A stretch of DNA of 27,840 nt from TC-15 sp034437275 (lineage in GTDB: Bacteria; Chloroflexota; Anaerolineae; Aggregatilineales; Aggregatilineaceae). Both the position numbers and the translations under genes were made by a program. The notes below the pieces were generated by a model. The model was not told where the DNA came from. It ran no database searches and was given only the letters and a program-made list of their open reading frames with translations. This document shows, piece by piece, positions 15,445 to 23,450 of this stretch (the first letter of the stretch is position 1; each line of letters opens with the position of its first letter). The stretch spans positions 1-27,840 of the forward strand of contig DAOTUD010000088.1 of the NCBI GenBank assembly GCA_034437275.1, read 5' to 3'.

Positions 15445-15459
15445 GCATAGCTTCACCCG

Positions 15460-16542
15460 CTAGCCCAGTTGCACGACCAGCTTGTTGCTGTCGCGGATGG
15501 CCAGTCCAATGATCGAATCGTTGGTGTAAAACGCCATACCGGGGAACAATCCCAGCACAAATCCGTCGTAGTCCGTCCGCAGCAGACCATCGGCGGTGCC
15601 GACGGGCCGCCCGTAGATGTCCACCATGCGCGCGACGGGATCGCCAGCCTGCACGTGGTCGCCGGGTTGCACCAGCGTGTGAATCAGGCAGGCGACCGGC
15701 ACACGCGGGTGGGTCGTCCGGTGGACGGGATAGCCCCGGTCGATCACCGGCACGCCGTCGATGGGCGTGGGGGTGCCGGGCAGCATCCCGGCCCAGCGCA
15801 GCACGTTGTGAATGCCGCTAACCACTGCCGCCACCTGGGGGTTGTTCACGGTGCGCTGCCCCCCGACCTCAATCGTGATGGCCGGGATGCGCGCCGTGTT
15901 GAGCGTGGCCCCGCTGACGGTGCGGTGCAGCTTCAGGCGCAGATATTCGCCGGACACGTACTCGTTGACGACCGTCAGCCCCAGCGCGTCGATCATCTCG
16001 CCGACCGTCAACTGCAAACGGTGCGCCACGCCCCGGTCCCGCGCCTCCCGGTAAAAGACCGGATCGCGGAAAATGAACGGGATCGCCTTGATGCCGTAAT
16101 CGTGCAGGTCGATCAAAAAATCGGCAGTGGCGTCGATGCGCTCGAACAGCCGCGCATACGCGAGTTCCAGCGCGGTCGGCGTGGTGTTTGCCCCCCGGTC
16201 CAGCGCCGGGAACATGCGGTTGGGGTCTTTGCCGTGCAGGTAGTACGGGCGGCGCTGCCCGACCCGCAGCCCGGCAGGGTTCAAGGACGGGATGGCGACC
16301 AGGGTGCCGCGCAGGTCGGCGGCCAACTGGGAAGTGATCAGGCGGTGAATGACCGCCACCCCGTTATATTCGCCGCCGTGGATATTCGCCGTCAGCCACA
16401 GCACCGGCCCCGGGCGCGATCCCTGCACGATGATCACGGGGAAAGCATCACTCCCCCCGCTGGGCAATGGCACCGCATCGAAGGTGCCGTAGACGATCTC
16501 ACCGGGGCGGCTGCGCGCCGTCCCTACCTGAATGGCGGTCAT
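15460..16542 (-). CDS. Succinylglutamate desuccinylase/aspartoacylase family zinc deacylase
   Basis: A 360-residue M14-like metallohydrolase of the AstE/AspA group. The zinc site reads NIHGGEYNG (His and Glu ligands) and a later LIDLHDYG (third His). ITIEVGG carries a conserved Glu likely to act in catalysis. The C-terminal domain (LVQPGDHVQAGDPVARM) resembles the biotinyl/lipoyl-like cap seen in this family. The enzyme hydrolyses an N-acyl amino acid or related amide; the substrate is unknown. The ATG at 16542 is chosen because it lies 10 nt after the previous stop; an in-frame TTG at 16587 would overlap the previous gene and is less likely. It is probably co-transcribed with the pseudo-receiver/GAF gene. 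Confidence 0.82.
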   Translation of the reverse strand: MTAIQVGTARSRPGEIVYGTFDAVPLPSGGSDAFPVIIVQGSRPGPVLWLTANIHGGEYNGVAVIHRLITSQLAADLRGTLVAIPSLNPAGLRVGQRRPYYLHGKDPNRMFPALDRGANTTPTALELAYARLFERIDATADFLIDLHDYGIKAIPFIFRDPVFYREARDRGVAHRLQLTVGEMIDALGLTVVNEYVSGEYLRLKLHRTVSGATLNTARIPAITIEVGGQRTVNNPQVAAVVSGIHNVLRWAGMLPGTPTPIDGVPVIDRGYPVHRTTHPRVPVACLIHTLVQPGDHVQAGDPVARMVDIYGRPVGTADGLLRTDYDGFVLGLFPGMAFYTNDSIIGLAIRDSNKLVVQLG

Positions 16543-16552
16543 TGGCGTATGT

Positions 16553-17407
16553 CTAGGATCGGGCCTGTTTTGCCAGGGCGTTGGCAAGTTGGGCGCTAAC
16601 GAGTTCTAACATCATCACATTTTGCTCGGTGATCGCGTCGGGTTGTTCGCGGCACGCCAGCAGCACGCCGAACCGCAGCGTATTCCCCACCGGCACACAT
16701 GCCCCCGCGCCAAAGCGCTCTTGTTTGATGAAGGGATGGTTGGGCGTATCTTGCGGGCCGACGATGCGACTCTGGCCGTTTTGAGCCACCCAGCCCACCA
16801 GTGAGCTTTCATAGTCCTGCTTGTTCGGCGCGATGGCGGTCACGGCGTGGGGGCCAACCTGGGCCGCCAGCGACAGCTCCGGGGGCGTGGTGGGGGTCAC
16901 GTTGTAGAATGCCACGTAATCGTACCCCAGTTCCTGGATGGCTTCGACGGCGGCCTGCTGCTTGGATTGGCCGGGCCTGGCCCGGTGCAGCGACTTGGCA
17001 AACGAGCGCACCGGCGGCAGCGCATCGGCGCGCAGGGTTTGCAGGCTGCGCTCTTCCGTCAGGCGCTTGATGCGCTTGAGCAGATCGTCGTTCTTGAACG
17101 GATCGACCGCCACCTCGTCGGCGTGGCCGGGCATGCCGAAATCGGCTTCCTCGTCCACCAGCAAGATCAACAGCCGGGGGTACGTGTGCCGCAGGTCTTT
17201 CACCAATTCGTAAATATCCCCCAGGCTGTTGTCGACGATAAATACGTCCGTGCGCTTTTGCGAGTCGGCCAGGACCGCGCGCGCTTCTTCCGGGTCATGC
17301 ACGAGTGTAATCTTAAGCTGGGAGTCTTTTGATAAATTCTCGCGATATTGCACCACTGCTTCCAGCCGCACCGCGACCAGAACATAAATCTGGGAACCTT
17401 GAACCAT
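16553..17407 (-). CDS. Pseudo-receiver and GAF domain protein
   Basis: A 284-residue cytoplasmic protein. Residues 5-118 follow the response-regulator fold, with the third strand ending at D59 (TDVFIVDNS) and a late PFKNDDLL segment around K105. The pair of acidic residues normally found after the first strand is missing (YVLVAVRLEAV), so phosphorylation by a histidine kinase is doubtful. Residues about 128-280 form a GAF domain (VAFYNV, LVGWVAQNGQ, ACVPVGN, FGVLLACRE). GAF domains bind small ligands or mediate dimer contacts. No output domain is present, so it may act by protein contact. Two TATAAT boxes lie upstream. Confidence 0.75.
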   Translation of the reverse strand: MVQGSQIYVLVAVRLEAVVQYRENLSKDSQLKITLVHDPEEARAVLADSQKRTDVFIVDNSLGDIYELVKDLRHTYPRLLILLVDEEADFGMPGHADEVAVDPFKNDDLLKRIKRLTEERSLQTLRADALPPVRSFAKSLHRARPGQSKQQAAVEAIQELGYDYVAFYNVTPTTPPELSLAAQVGPHAVTAIAPNKQDYESSLVGWVAQNGQSRIVGPQDTPNHPFIKQERFGAGACVPVGNTLRFGVLLACREQPDAITEQNVMMLELVSAQLANALAKQARS

Positions 17408-17425
17408 AACCTTTTCCGTTCCGGG

Positions 17426-17431
17426 ATTATA
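17426..17431 (-). promoter_or_regulatory. Proximal -10 box of the pseudo-receiver/GAF gene
   Basis: A perfect minus-strand TATAAT (17431..17426) lies 18 nt before the ATG. The -35 region is weak. A leader of roughly 10 nt is expected. Confidence 0.5.
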
Positions 17432-17467
17432 ACTAAACGATAGCTTCAGCTTGCATACATTACCTGC

Positions 17468-17473
17468 ATTATA
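17468..17473 (-). promoter_or_regulatory. Distal -10 box of the pseudo-receiver/GAF gene
   Basis: A second perfect TATAAT on the minus strand (17473..17468), 42 nt upstream of the first. The pair may be alternative promoters or AT-rich coincidence. Confidence 0.35.
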
Positions 17474-17500
17474 TGGCGGGGACGGCTCTGCTACAAGCTG

Positions 17501-19249
17501 TTATTCCGGCGGCTCGGCCCGCATGGTACGCCCTGAGCGGGACCGGCGAACGGCAGGCCGCGCCGGTGCTCCTCCCCGTCCCCCACGCAGCCGGAACGCA
17601 ACCAGCAGCGCGATCCCACTGGCCAGCGCACCGATGAACTGCATCTCGCGGATGGCCTGCACTGCTGCATCGAACTGGCTGGTGATGGTCGCCTGGAACA
17701 CCTCGCCGACCTCCGTCGAGCCGCCCAGTTCGGTCTGGGCCATCAGGGTGTCCACGCGCTCCAGAGAGTAGATGGTCAGCGAGGAGATGGCGACCGTCAT
17801 GCCGATCAGGCGCAGGATCAGGATCAGGGCCGAGGCCGTGCCGCGTTCTTCCTCGCGCGCATCGTTGAGCACGGTCGTGCCGATGGGCGAGATCGTCAGC
17901 CCCAGCCCCACGCCGATGATCGCCATCTGCACCCCCATGATCCAGAACGGGGTATCGCCGCGCCACGTCAGCCCGGCCAGCAGGAAACCGACCGCCGCCA
18001 GCCCCAGCCCGGACGTAGTCGGCAGCCGGTAGCCAAACCGCTCGCTGAGCCAGCCGCCGGGGACCGCGGCCAGCGCCATTGGTACCGTCAGCCCAGACAG
18101 CAAAATCCCGGCGATGTAAGCCGCGCGCTGGATGTCTTCGCTGGTCGGGCTGTCGGCGCGAAAGTTGACCAGCAGCGGCGCGCTCACCAGCCCAATCGCC
18201 AGGCAGAAGCCCACCAAAAAGTTCGTCAACGATGCCGCCGAAAAATTGCGCTTCCGAAACAGTCCCAGCCGGATCAGCGGGTGGCGGGCGTTGGCCTCGA
18301 TCCACACGAAGATCGCAAACGCCGCCCCGGCCCCCAGCAGCAGCACGCCATTGTTCACGCCTTGCAACTCGTCGAGACTCTCGGTGGTGCTGGCGGCTTC
18401 CGGGCTGGTGCCCAGGCCCAGGTTCAGGCCGATGAGGGCCAGCATGATGAACAACGCGCCCCCCCAATCAAACCGTTTTTGCCGCGCCGCATAGGGACGT
18501 GGGACGTGCCGCAGCGCCCACCACGCGCCGCCCAGCGCCAGCAGGCTGACCGGAACGTTGAGGATGAACAGCGTTTCCCACGACGGCACGGCGATGCGCA
18601 GCCCGACCCCTGCGGCAGCATCCACCATCTGCTCGCCATACTTGCCGAACAGCCGCACCATCACCCCGCCGTACAGGTGGCCCAACACCCAGCCCAGCGT
18701 ATCCACCGCGCCCACCAGTCCCAACGGCTTGCCGCGCTGCCCGGGCGGGAACAGGTCGCCGACCAGCGCCAGCGTGACCGGCACCATCGCCCCGGCCCCC
18801 AACGCCTGCACCACGCGCCCCACGATGATCAGGTTGAGATAGCGCTGGCGCAGTTCGGTGGAGCCGGTTGAGGGCGGACGTTCGTGCAGCACGATGTTGT
18901 GAAAGCGGTTGATCCAGCTATTGATCAGCGCGCTGTCGTACGCCGTGACCAGATAGGACCCTAGCATGAAGATCAACAGGCAGGCGCTGTACACAACCCG
19001 CCGCCCAAACAGATCGGAGAGCCGCCCAGCAAACGTCATGCTGATCGCGTACGCCAGCAGGTAGCCGTTCACCGCCCAGGACGCCTGGTCCAGGTGTTCC
19101 TTGACGGTCAGGTTGAGGCTGATGATCACGTCGGGCAGCACAGCGGAGATGATCGTCAGGTCCAGCGCCCCGATGAACACCGGCAGACAGACTATCGCCA
19201 GCACGCCCCAGGCGGCACGCTGGTGTGGTATGTGCTCGTGACTATCCAT
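17501..19249 (-). CDS. DHA2-family MFS transporter (14 helices, drug/H+ antiporter type)
   Basis: A 582-residue inner-membrane exporter of the EmrB/QacA type with about 14 predicted helices. Motif D1-like LDLTIISAVLPDV follows the first helix, and motif A is GRLSDLFGRR. The family's motif C, normally ending GPxxGG, reads GHLYGG, with His replacing Pro. An unusual hydrophilic insertion (about residues 100-135, with WINRFHNIVLHERPPS) separates helices 3 and 4, and the C-terminal tail is Arg-rich. The ATG at 19249 with GAGAGG just upstream is preferred over an in-frame TTG at 19264. The substrate is unknown; proton-coupled efflux is the family role. It is divergent from the urocanase gene. Confidence 0.88.
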   Translation of the reverse strand: MDSHEHIPHQRAAWGVLAIVCLPVFIGALDLTIISAVLPDVIISLNLTVKEHLDQASWAVNGYLLAYAISMTFAGRLSDLFGRRVVYSACLLIFMLGSYLVTAYDSALINSWINRFHNIVLHERPPSTGSTELRQRYLNLIIVGRVVQALGAGAMVPVTLALVGDLFPPGQRGKPLGLVGAVDTLGWVLGHLYGGVMVRLFGKYGEQMVDAAAGVGLRIAVPSWETLFILNVPVSLLALGGAWWALRHVPRPYAARQKRFDWGGALFIMLALIGLNLGLGTSPEAASTTESLDELQGVNNGVLLLGAGAAFAIFVWIEANARHPLIRLGLFRKRNFSAASLTNFLVGFCLAIGLVSAPLLVNFRADSPTSEDIQRAAYIAGILLSGLTVPMALAAVPGGWLSERFGYRLPTTSGLGLAAVGFLLAGLTWRGDTPFWIMGVQMAIIGVGLGLTISPIGTTVLNDAREEERGTASALILILRLIGMTVAISSLTIYSLERVDTLMAQTELGGSTEVGEVFQATITSQFDAAVQAIREMQFIGALASGIALLVAFRLRGGRGGAPARPAVRRSRSGRTMRAEPPE

Positions 19250-19380
19250 GAGTCCTCTCGACAAACGACGCTAAGCGTGATAGAGTGCCAGCAAATAGTT
19301 GCGTGTTTCTGGCGCGAGGGTGGCGGTGTTGGGCTGCAACCTCAGCTCATCAGGCCGACCGCCTTTGATTCTAACACATG

Positions 19381-19386
19381 TATACT
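19381..19386 (+). promoter_or_regulatory. Candidate -10 box of the urocanase gene
   Basis: TATACT 39 nt before the ATG; no convincing -35 box. It lies in the 175-nt divergent region shared with the MFS gene. Confidence 0.3.
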
Positions 19387-19424
19387 TGAACCATACTTGT
19401 TGTTGATTTTTTGGAGATAAAACA

Positions 19425-21074
19425 ATGTCACATATTATTCATGCCCCACGTGGCAGCGAAATCAGTTGCAAAGGGTGGCTGCAAGAGGCAGCCCTGCGCA
19501 TGTTGATGAACAACCTGGACCCGGATGTCGCCAAAGACCCCGACAACCTGATCGTCTACGGGGGCCGGGGCCGCGCGGCCCGCAACTGGGACGCCTTCAA
19601 CGCGATCATCGCCACGCTGCGCGAACTGGAGAACGACGAAACCCTGCTGGTGCAGTCCGGCAAGCCGGTCGGCGTCTTCAAGACACACTCCGATGCCCCG
19701 CGCGTGCTGATCGCAAACTCCAACCTGGTGCCGCATTGGGCCACCCAGGAGCATTTCGACGCACTGGAACGCCAGGGCCTGCTCATGTTCGGGCAGATGA
19801 CCGCCGGCTCGTGGATTTATATCGGGACGCAGGGCATTCTGCAAGGCACCTACGAAACGCTCGGCTCGCTGGCCCGCAAGGAGGGCTGGGGCAGCCTGAA
19901 GGGTAAATGGGTGCTCACCGCCGGGCTGGGCGAGATGGGCGGCGCGCAGCCACTCGCCGTCACCATGAACGAGGGCGTGGCCTTGATCGTCGAAGTCGAT
20001 CCGCACATGGCCGAGCGCCGCTTGCGGATGCGCTACGTCGACCGGGTGGTTGAGGACCTCGACGAGGCGCTGGCTCTGGTGCAGGACGCCACCGCGAGCG
20101 ATAAGCCGCTGTCGGTGGGCCTGATCGGCAACGCCGCCGAGGTCTACCCGGAACTCGTCAAACGCGGCGTGCTCCCCGATGTGGTCACCGACCAGACCCC
20201 GGCGCACGACACGCTGTCCTACGTGCCGCAGGGCATGACGCTGCAGGAGGCCGCCGAACTGCGCAAGCGCGATCCACAGGCCTACACCCGGCAGGCCAAC
20301 CGCTCGATGGCAGTCCACTGCCAGACCATGCTGGACTTCCAGGCACGCGGGGCGGTCGTCTTCGACTACGGCAACAACCTGCGCCAGCGGGCCTATGAGG
20401 AGGGCGTGGAAAACGCCTTCGACTATCCCGGCTTCGTCCCGGCCTATATCCGCCCGCTGTTCTGCGAGGGCAAGGGGCCGTTCCGCTGGGTGGCACTGTC
20501 CGGCGACCCGGAAGACATCTACGCCACCGACCAGGCGATCCTGGACCTGTTCCCCGAGGACGAACACCTGACGCGCTGGATCAAGATGGCGCAGCGCGAT
20601 GTCGAATTCCAGGGCTTGCCGGCGCGGATCTGCTGGCTGGGCCAGGGCGAGCGCGCCAAAGCCGGGCTGGTCTTCAACGATCTGGTGGCGTCCGGCCAGG
20701 TCAGCGCGCCGATTGTGATCGGGCGCGATCACCTGGACGCCGGATCGGTGGCCTCGCCCAACCGCGAAACGGAAGGGATGCGCGACGGCACCGACGCGGT
20801 GTCGGACTGGGCGATCCTCAATGCGCTGATCAACGCGGTGGGCGGCGCGACGTGGGTCAGCTTCCATCACGGCGGCGGCGTCGGGATCGGGTACAGCCAA
20901 CATGCCGGGCAGGTGATCGTGGCCGACGGCACGCCGGAAGCGGCCCAACGGCTGGAGCGCGTGCTGACCACCGACCCCGGCCTGGGCATCATGCGCCACG
21001 CCGATGCCGGCTATCCCGAAGCCATCGAGGCCGCCAAACGGCACGGCATCAAAATCCCGATGCTGACAGACTAG
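19425..21074 (+). CDS. hutU: Urocanate hydratase (urocanase)
   Basis: Catalyses urocanate + water to 4-imidazolone-5-propanoate, the second step of histidine breakdown, using tightly bound NAD+ as electrophile. The 549-residue length is normal. NAD+-site motifs are YGGRGRAARNW (45-55) and a Rossmann segment TAGLGEMGGAQ. The catalytic cysteine is C403 in ARICWLGQGERAK. Other family blocks are IGRDHLDAGSVASPNRETE and WVSFHHGGGVGIG. The ATG has GGAGAT 7 nt upstream. No other hut genes (hutH, hutI, hutG) are adjacent, so the rest of the pathway must lie elsewhere or be absent. It is transcribed alone as far as can be seen. Confidence 0.96.
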   Translation: MSHIIHAPRGSEISCKGWLQEAALRMLMNNLDPDVAKDPDNLIVYGGRGRAARNWDAFNAIIATLRELENDETLLVQSGKPVGVFKTHSDAPRVLIANSNLVPHWATQEHFDALERQGLLMFGQMTAGSWIYIGTQGILQGTYETLGSLARKEGWGSLKGKWVLTAGLGEMGGAQPLAVTMNEGVALIVEVDPHMAERRLRMRYVDRVVEDLDEALALVQDATASDKPLSVGLIGNAAEVYPELVKRGVLPDVVTDQTPAHDTLSYVPQGMTLQEAAELRKRDPQAYTRQANRSMAVHCQTMLDFQARGAVVFDYGNNLRQRAYEEGVENAFDYPGFVPAYIRPLFCEGKGPFRWVALSGDPEDIYATDQAILDLFPEDEHLTRWIKMAQRDVEFQGLPARICWLGQGERAKAGLVFNDLVASGQVSAPIVIGRDHLDAGSVASPNRETEGMRDGTDAVSDWAILNALINAVGGATWVSFHHGGGVGIGYSQHAGQVIVADGTPEAAQRLERVLTTDPGLGIMRHADAGYPEAIEAAKRHGIKIPMLTD

Positions 21075-21081
21075 TACGTAT

Positions 21082-21094
21082 CGTGCTTGGCACG
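21082..21094. repeat. Inverted repeat over the -35 box of the roadblock promoter
   Basis: CGTGC, a TTG centre and GCACG overlap the TTGGCA -35 hexamer. It could be a repressor site; a chance match is possible. Confidence 0.3.
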
Positions 21095-21116
21095 CGGGGC
21101 CAGAATCGCCTACAAT
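21087..21116 (+). promoter_or_regulatory. Promoter upstream of the roadblock gene (P1)
   Basis: TTGGCA (21087-21092), an 18-nt spacer and TACAAT (21111-21116); each box has five of six consensus bases. The start would be near 21123, giving a leader of about 114 nt. Confidence 0.65.
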
Positions 21117-21121
21117 AAGGC

Positions 21122-21150
21122 TTGGACTGGAAAACAACACGCGCTATACT
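21122..21150 (+). promoter_or_regulatory. Second candidate promoter of the roadblock gene (P2)
   Basis: TTGGAC (21122-21127), a 17-nt spacer and TATACT (21145-21150), closer to the gene. The -35 is weaker than that of P1. Confidence 0.45.
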
Positions 21151-21236
21151 GAGTGTGTCTCCTTGATGCCTGACAATTGGGGGGACAGTCTGTGAACAAG
21201 CAGGGCGCGGCAGTCCGCTAAGGAGTTAGTCTAAAC

Positions 21237-21641
21237 ATGGTAAGAGAGTATCGCAGCGAAACCCTGGAGCGCACCCTCCGCACCTTGCATACTGCTGTCC
21301 CTGGCATCATTGCGTCGGTCATTGTGAACATTGACGGCTTACTGGTCTCGGCCTATCCGCCCGGCGACGACGACGATAGCTTCACCGAGAATCCAACCAG
21401 CAGCCCGCAAGTCGCCGCGATGGCCGCGACGTTGATCGGCCTGGCCGAACGCACATTAGGCCGCCTGGCCCAGGGTGATATGGAGCGTTTGTTGATCGAG
21501 GGCGAAGACGGTGTCATGATCGTCTATCCGGCGGGGCGCGCCGCGCTGGCGGTGCTGGTCGGCAAAAATGTCAAGCCGGGCAAGGTGTTGTATGCGGCTT
21601 CGCGTGCGCGGAACGACGTCATGAGAATACTGGGAACCTGA
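21237..21641 (+). CDS. Roadblock/LC7 domain protein (MglB-like)
   Basis: A 134-residue single-domain cytoplasmic protein. A leading helix (ETLERTLRTLHTAVPGI) is followed by the strand pair SVIVNIDGLLVSAY, a variable acidic loop (GDDDDS), a long helix (QVAAMAATLIGLAERTLGRL) and the strands RLLIEGEDGVMIVYPAG and AALAVLVGKNVKPGKVLYAA. This is the roadblock/LC7 fold. In bacteria such proteins dimerise and regulate small Ras-like GTPases such as MglA. No GTPase gene is in the window, so its partner is elsewhere. AAGGAG lies 11 nt before the ATG. A hairpin covers the stop codon. Confidence 0.88.
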   Translation: MVREYRSETLERTLRTLHTAVPGIIASVIVNIDGLLVSAYPPGDDDDSFTENPTSSPQVAAMAATLIGLAERTLGRLAQGDMERLLIEGEDGVMIVYPAGRAALAVLVGKNVKPGKVLYAASRARNDVMRILGT

Positions 21642-21650
21642 GTTCCCAGT
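21629..21650. terminator. Hairpin spanning the roadblock stop codon
   Basis: A perfect 9-bp stem (ACTGGGAAC, 21629-21637, and its complement at 21642-21650) has a CTGA loop that contains part of the stop codon. It lacks a U-tract on the plus strand. On the minus strand it is followed by ATTCTC, so it may help stop transcripts from the convergent FHA gene. Confidence 0.45.
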
Positions 21651-21671
21651 GGAGCGACTACTGGCTATGTG

Positions 21672-21707
21672 GCACGGCTGACGAGCGATCGCAGTCGTGC
21701 TATTTTT
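21672..21707 (+). terminator. Terminator of the roadblock gene
   Basis: GCACGGCTG (21672-21680) pairs with CAGTCGTGC (21692-21700) in a 9-bp stem containing one G-U pair, followed by TATTTTT. Its end overlaps the stop codon of the convergent FHA gene. Confidence 0.7.
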
Positions 21708-22665
21708 CTTCGGGTGGTTTCGGTTTGTCTTTGGATTCGCCCGATTCGCCAGCTTCACCCGCTTCACCACCGGCGTTTTGAGCTTTGCTGTCCTTATCCT
21801 CGGCTTTGGCATCGGACTGCTCGGGCGGTGATTGCTCCGTCGATTTTGGCTGCTCGGTCGACGGCTGCGGCTTGGCAGGTTCGCTCTTGGCGGGCGGCTG
21901 CGCCGCAGCCGGAGAGGCGGCGGGTTTGGCGTCCGCTGCTTTGTCGCTGCCGGGGACGGCTTTGGGCTTATCCGGTTTAGCTTCTGCCGGTTTAGCTTCA
22001 GTGGGTTTGGACTCAGCCGGTTTTGCGCCGGTGGGTTTGGCCCCGGCAGGCTGGCCAGCGGACGGCTGCGCGGGCTTGGACGAGGGTGCTTCTGGCGCGG
22101 CAGCATCTTGCGAGTCGGCGGCTTGCTTCTTCTGCGGCTGGTAGTACAGCTGGATCACCATCTGGCCCAGGCGAATTTCGTCCGCATCGTGCAGGCGGTA
22201 GGGACGGTGCGCGCTGAGGCGCTGGCCGTTGAGATAGGTCCCGTTGCTGCTGCCCAGGTCCCACAGTTCGAGCGTCTGGCCTTCCCCAAAACGGATCGCC
22301 GCATGACGCCGGCTGACCCCCATCCGGTAGCCAGCGAACGGCGTCAGGTCGATATCCGGCATCGCCCCGGTGGCCGGGTCGCGGCGGCCAAAGATAGTTT
22401 CGGGTTTGGGCTTGAATAGAATTGGCTCGGGACTACCTTCGATTTCCAGTCGGAGCACATACCCTTCCTGGAACGCCTCAGCCCCCTGGACGGTGACGTC
22501 CTTCAACACACTGGCGTCGACACCCAGTTGCGCCTGGTCCTGGTCAGATGACGAATCGATTGATTTGGTGTCCAGCGGCATCTTCCCGATCAAGCTAGCG
22601 CCACAATTCTCACAGAAGACCACGCCCGCTCGGTTGACATGACCACAATTTGGGCACTGCTGCAT
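21700..22665 (-). CDS. Zinc-ribbon and FHA domain protein
   Basis: A 321-residue cytoplasmic protein. An N-terminal zinc ribbon has CxxC pairs C4/C7 and C18/C21. A forkhead-associated domain (about 70-175) has the phosphothreonine-binding residues GR (93-94), SRRH (118-121) and SSNGT (139-143). The C-terminal 135 residues are a low-complexity Lys/Pro/Ala/Glu tail with repeated AKP units, presumably disordered. FHA domains bind phosphothreonine made by Ser/Thr kinases, so a PknB-type kinase, perhaps the one at 13257-15407, may act upstream. The ATG at 22665 has a GGGGGTG site in front and is preferred; an in-frame ATG at 22692 has none. Confidence 0.87.
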   Translation of the reverse strand: MQQCPNCGHVNRAGVVFCENCGASLIGKMPLDTKSIDSSSDQDQAQLGVDASVLKDVTVQGAEAFQEGYVLRLEIEGSPEPILFKPKPETIFGRRDPATGAMPDIDLTPFAGYRMGVSRRHAAIRFGEGQTLELWDLGSSNGTYLNGQRLSAHRPYRLHDADEIRLGQMVIQLYYQPQKKQAADSQDAAAPEAPSSKPAQPSAGQPAGAKPTGAKPAESKPTEAKPAEAKPDKPKAVPGSDKAADAKPAASPAAAQPPAKSEPAKPQPSTEQPKSTEQSPPEQSDAKAEDKDSKAQNAGGEAGEAGESGESKDKPKPPEEK

Positions 22666-22706
22666 TCCACACCCCCTACCGCGCTTCTTCATAGGGCAAT
22701 AATTTC

Positions 22707-22734
22707 TTGAGCATTTCTATAAAGGTTCTATAAT
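22707..22734 (+). promoter_or_regulatory. Promoter of the sigma-factor operon
   Basis: TTGAGC (22707-22712), a 16-nt spacer and a perfect TATAAT (22729-22734). Transcription would start near 22741, leaving an AT-rich leader of about 113 nt before the ATG at 22854. Confidence 0.6.
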
Positions 22735-22853
22735 CTTAGGATACATTCAGTAGAAGCGCCAGTCTCAGTATAACGCATTCCCGCCTGAAGATAAATTTTG
22801 AACCAAATAGTATTTTGAAAAGTAAAGCTTATGATCGTTGGTGGAGAAAACCT

Positions 22854-23450
22854 ATGCCCGCAAGCGAACAACACAGCCCGCCAGACAGCGAATTGATCCG
22901 CCGTCTGCAAGAATCCGATCTCGAGGCGCTGGGGCTGCTTTTCGAGCGTCACCGCAATCGCGTCTATCGTACGGCGCTGGCCATTGTGCACGACCCCGCC
23001 GTCGCCGAAGACATCCTGCAAGATTGCTTCTTGAAGGTCTATGCCAATGCCTACCGGATCGACACCGAGCGTCCGCTGGCTCCCTGGTTGTACCGGGTCA
23101 CGGTCAACCTGAGCTACACCTGGATTTCACGCGGGCAGGGGCGGCGTGCATCCCTGGACAAGGCGAGCAACCGGCTGACCAGCCCGATGCGCCAGGCCCC
23201 GGATCGTGTCACAGAGCAAACCGAAATGCGGCAGAAGGTCCGCAAAGCCATCGGCGCGTTGAACATCGATCAGCGGGTGGTGGTGGTGCTGTACTACCTG
23301 AATAATTTGAATGTGCAAGATATCGCCGACATCCTCGACCTGCCAGTTGGGACTGTCAAATCCCGGCTGTACTACGCGCGGGAAAATCTGCGCGGCAAGT
23401 TAGGCCCAAATATGGGATGGTTACCCGAGGTGGCGCATGGATATATTTAA
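22854..23450 (+). CDS. ECF-type RNA polymerase sigma factor
   Basis: A 198-residue sigma-70 family protein with only regions 2 and 4, as in ECF sigmas. Region 2 spans about 17-85 (FERHRNRVYRTALAIV, AEDILQDCFLKVY, PLAPWLYRVTVNL). Region 4 spans about 130-185 and ends in a helix-turn-helix (VQDIADILDLPVGTVKSRLYYARENL). Such factors direct polymerase to stress or envelope genes, usually under an anti-sigma factor. The ATG at 22854 with GGAG 7 nt upstream is chosen over an in-frame TTG at 22815. No classical anti-sigma gene follows; an overlapping unknown gene does. Confidence 0.92.
   Translation: MPASEQHSPPDSELIRRLQESDLEALGLLFERHRNRVYRTALAIVHDPAVAEDILQDCFLKVYANAYRIDTERPLAPWLYRVTVNLSYTWISRGQGRRASLDKASNRLTSPMRQAPDRVTEQTEMRQKVRKAIGALNIDQRVVVVLYYLNNLNVQDIADILDLPVGTVKSRLYYARENLRGKLGPNMGWLPEVAHGYI

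Noticed and set aside
16543..16587. An upstream TTG start for the zinc deacylase
   Set aside because: It would overlap the previous gene by 35 nt and adds a Pro-rich stretch; the ATG at 16542 follows the previous stop by 10 nt.
19322..19363. A riboswitch-like fold upstream of the urocanase (GGCGGT/ACCGCC with an inner GTTG/CAAC hairpin)
   Set aside because: The outer stem is only six pairs with a large loop, and no known riboswitch core is visible.
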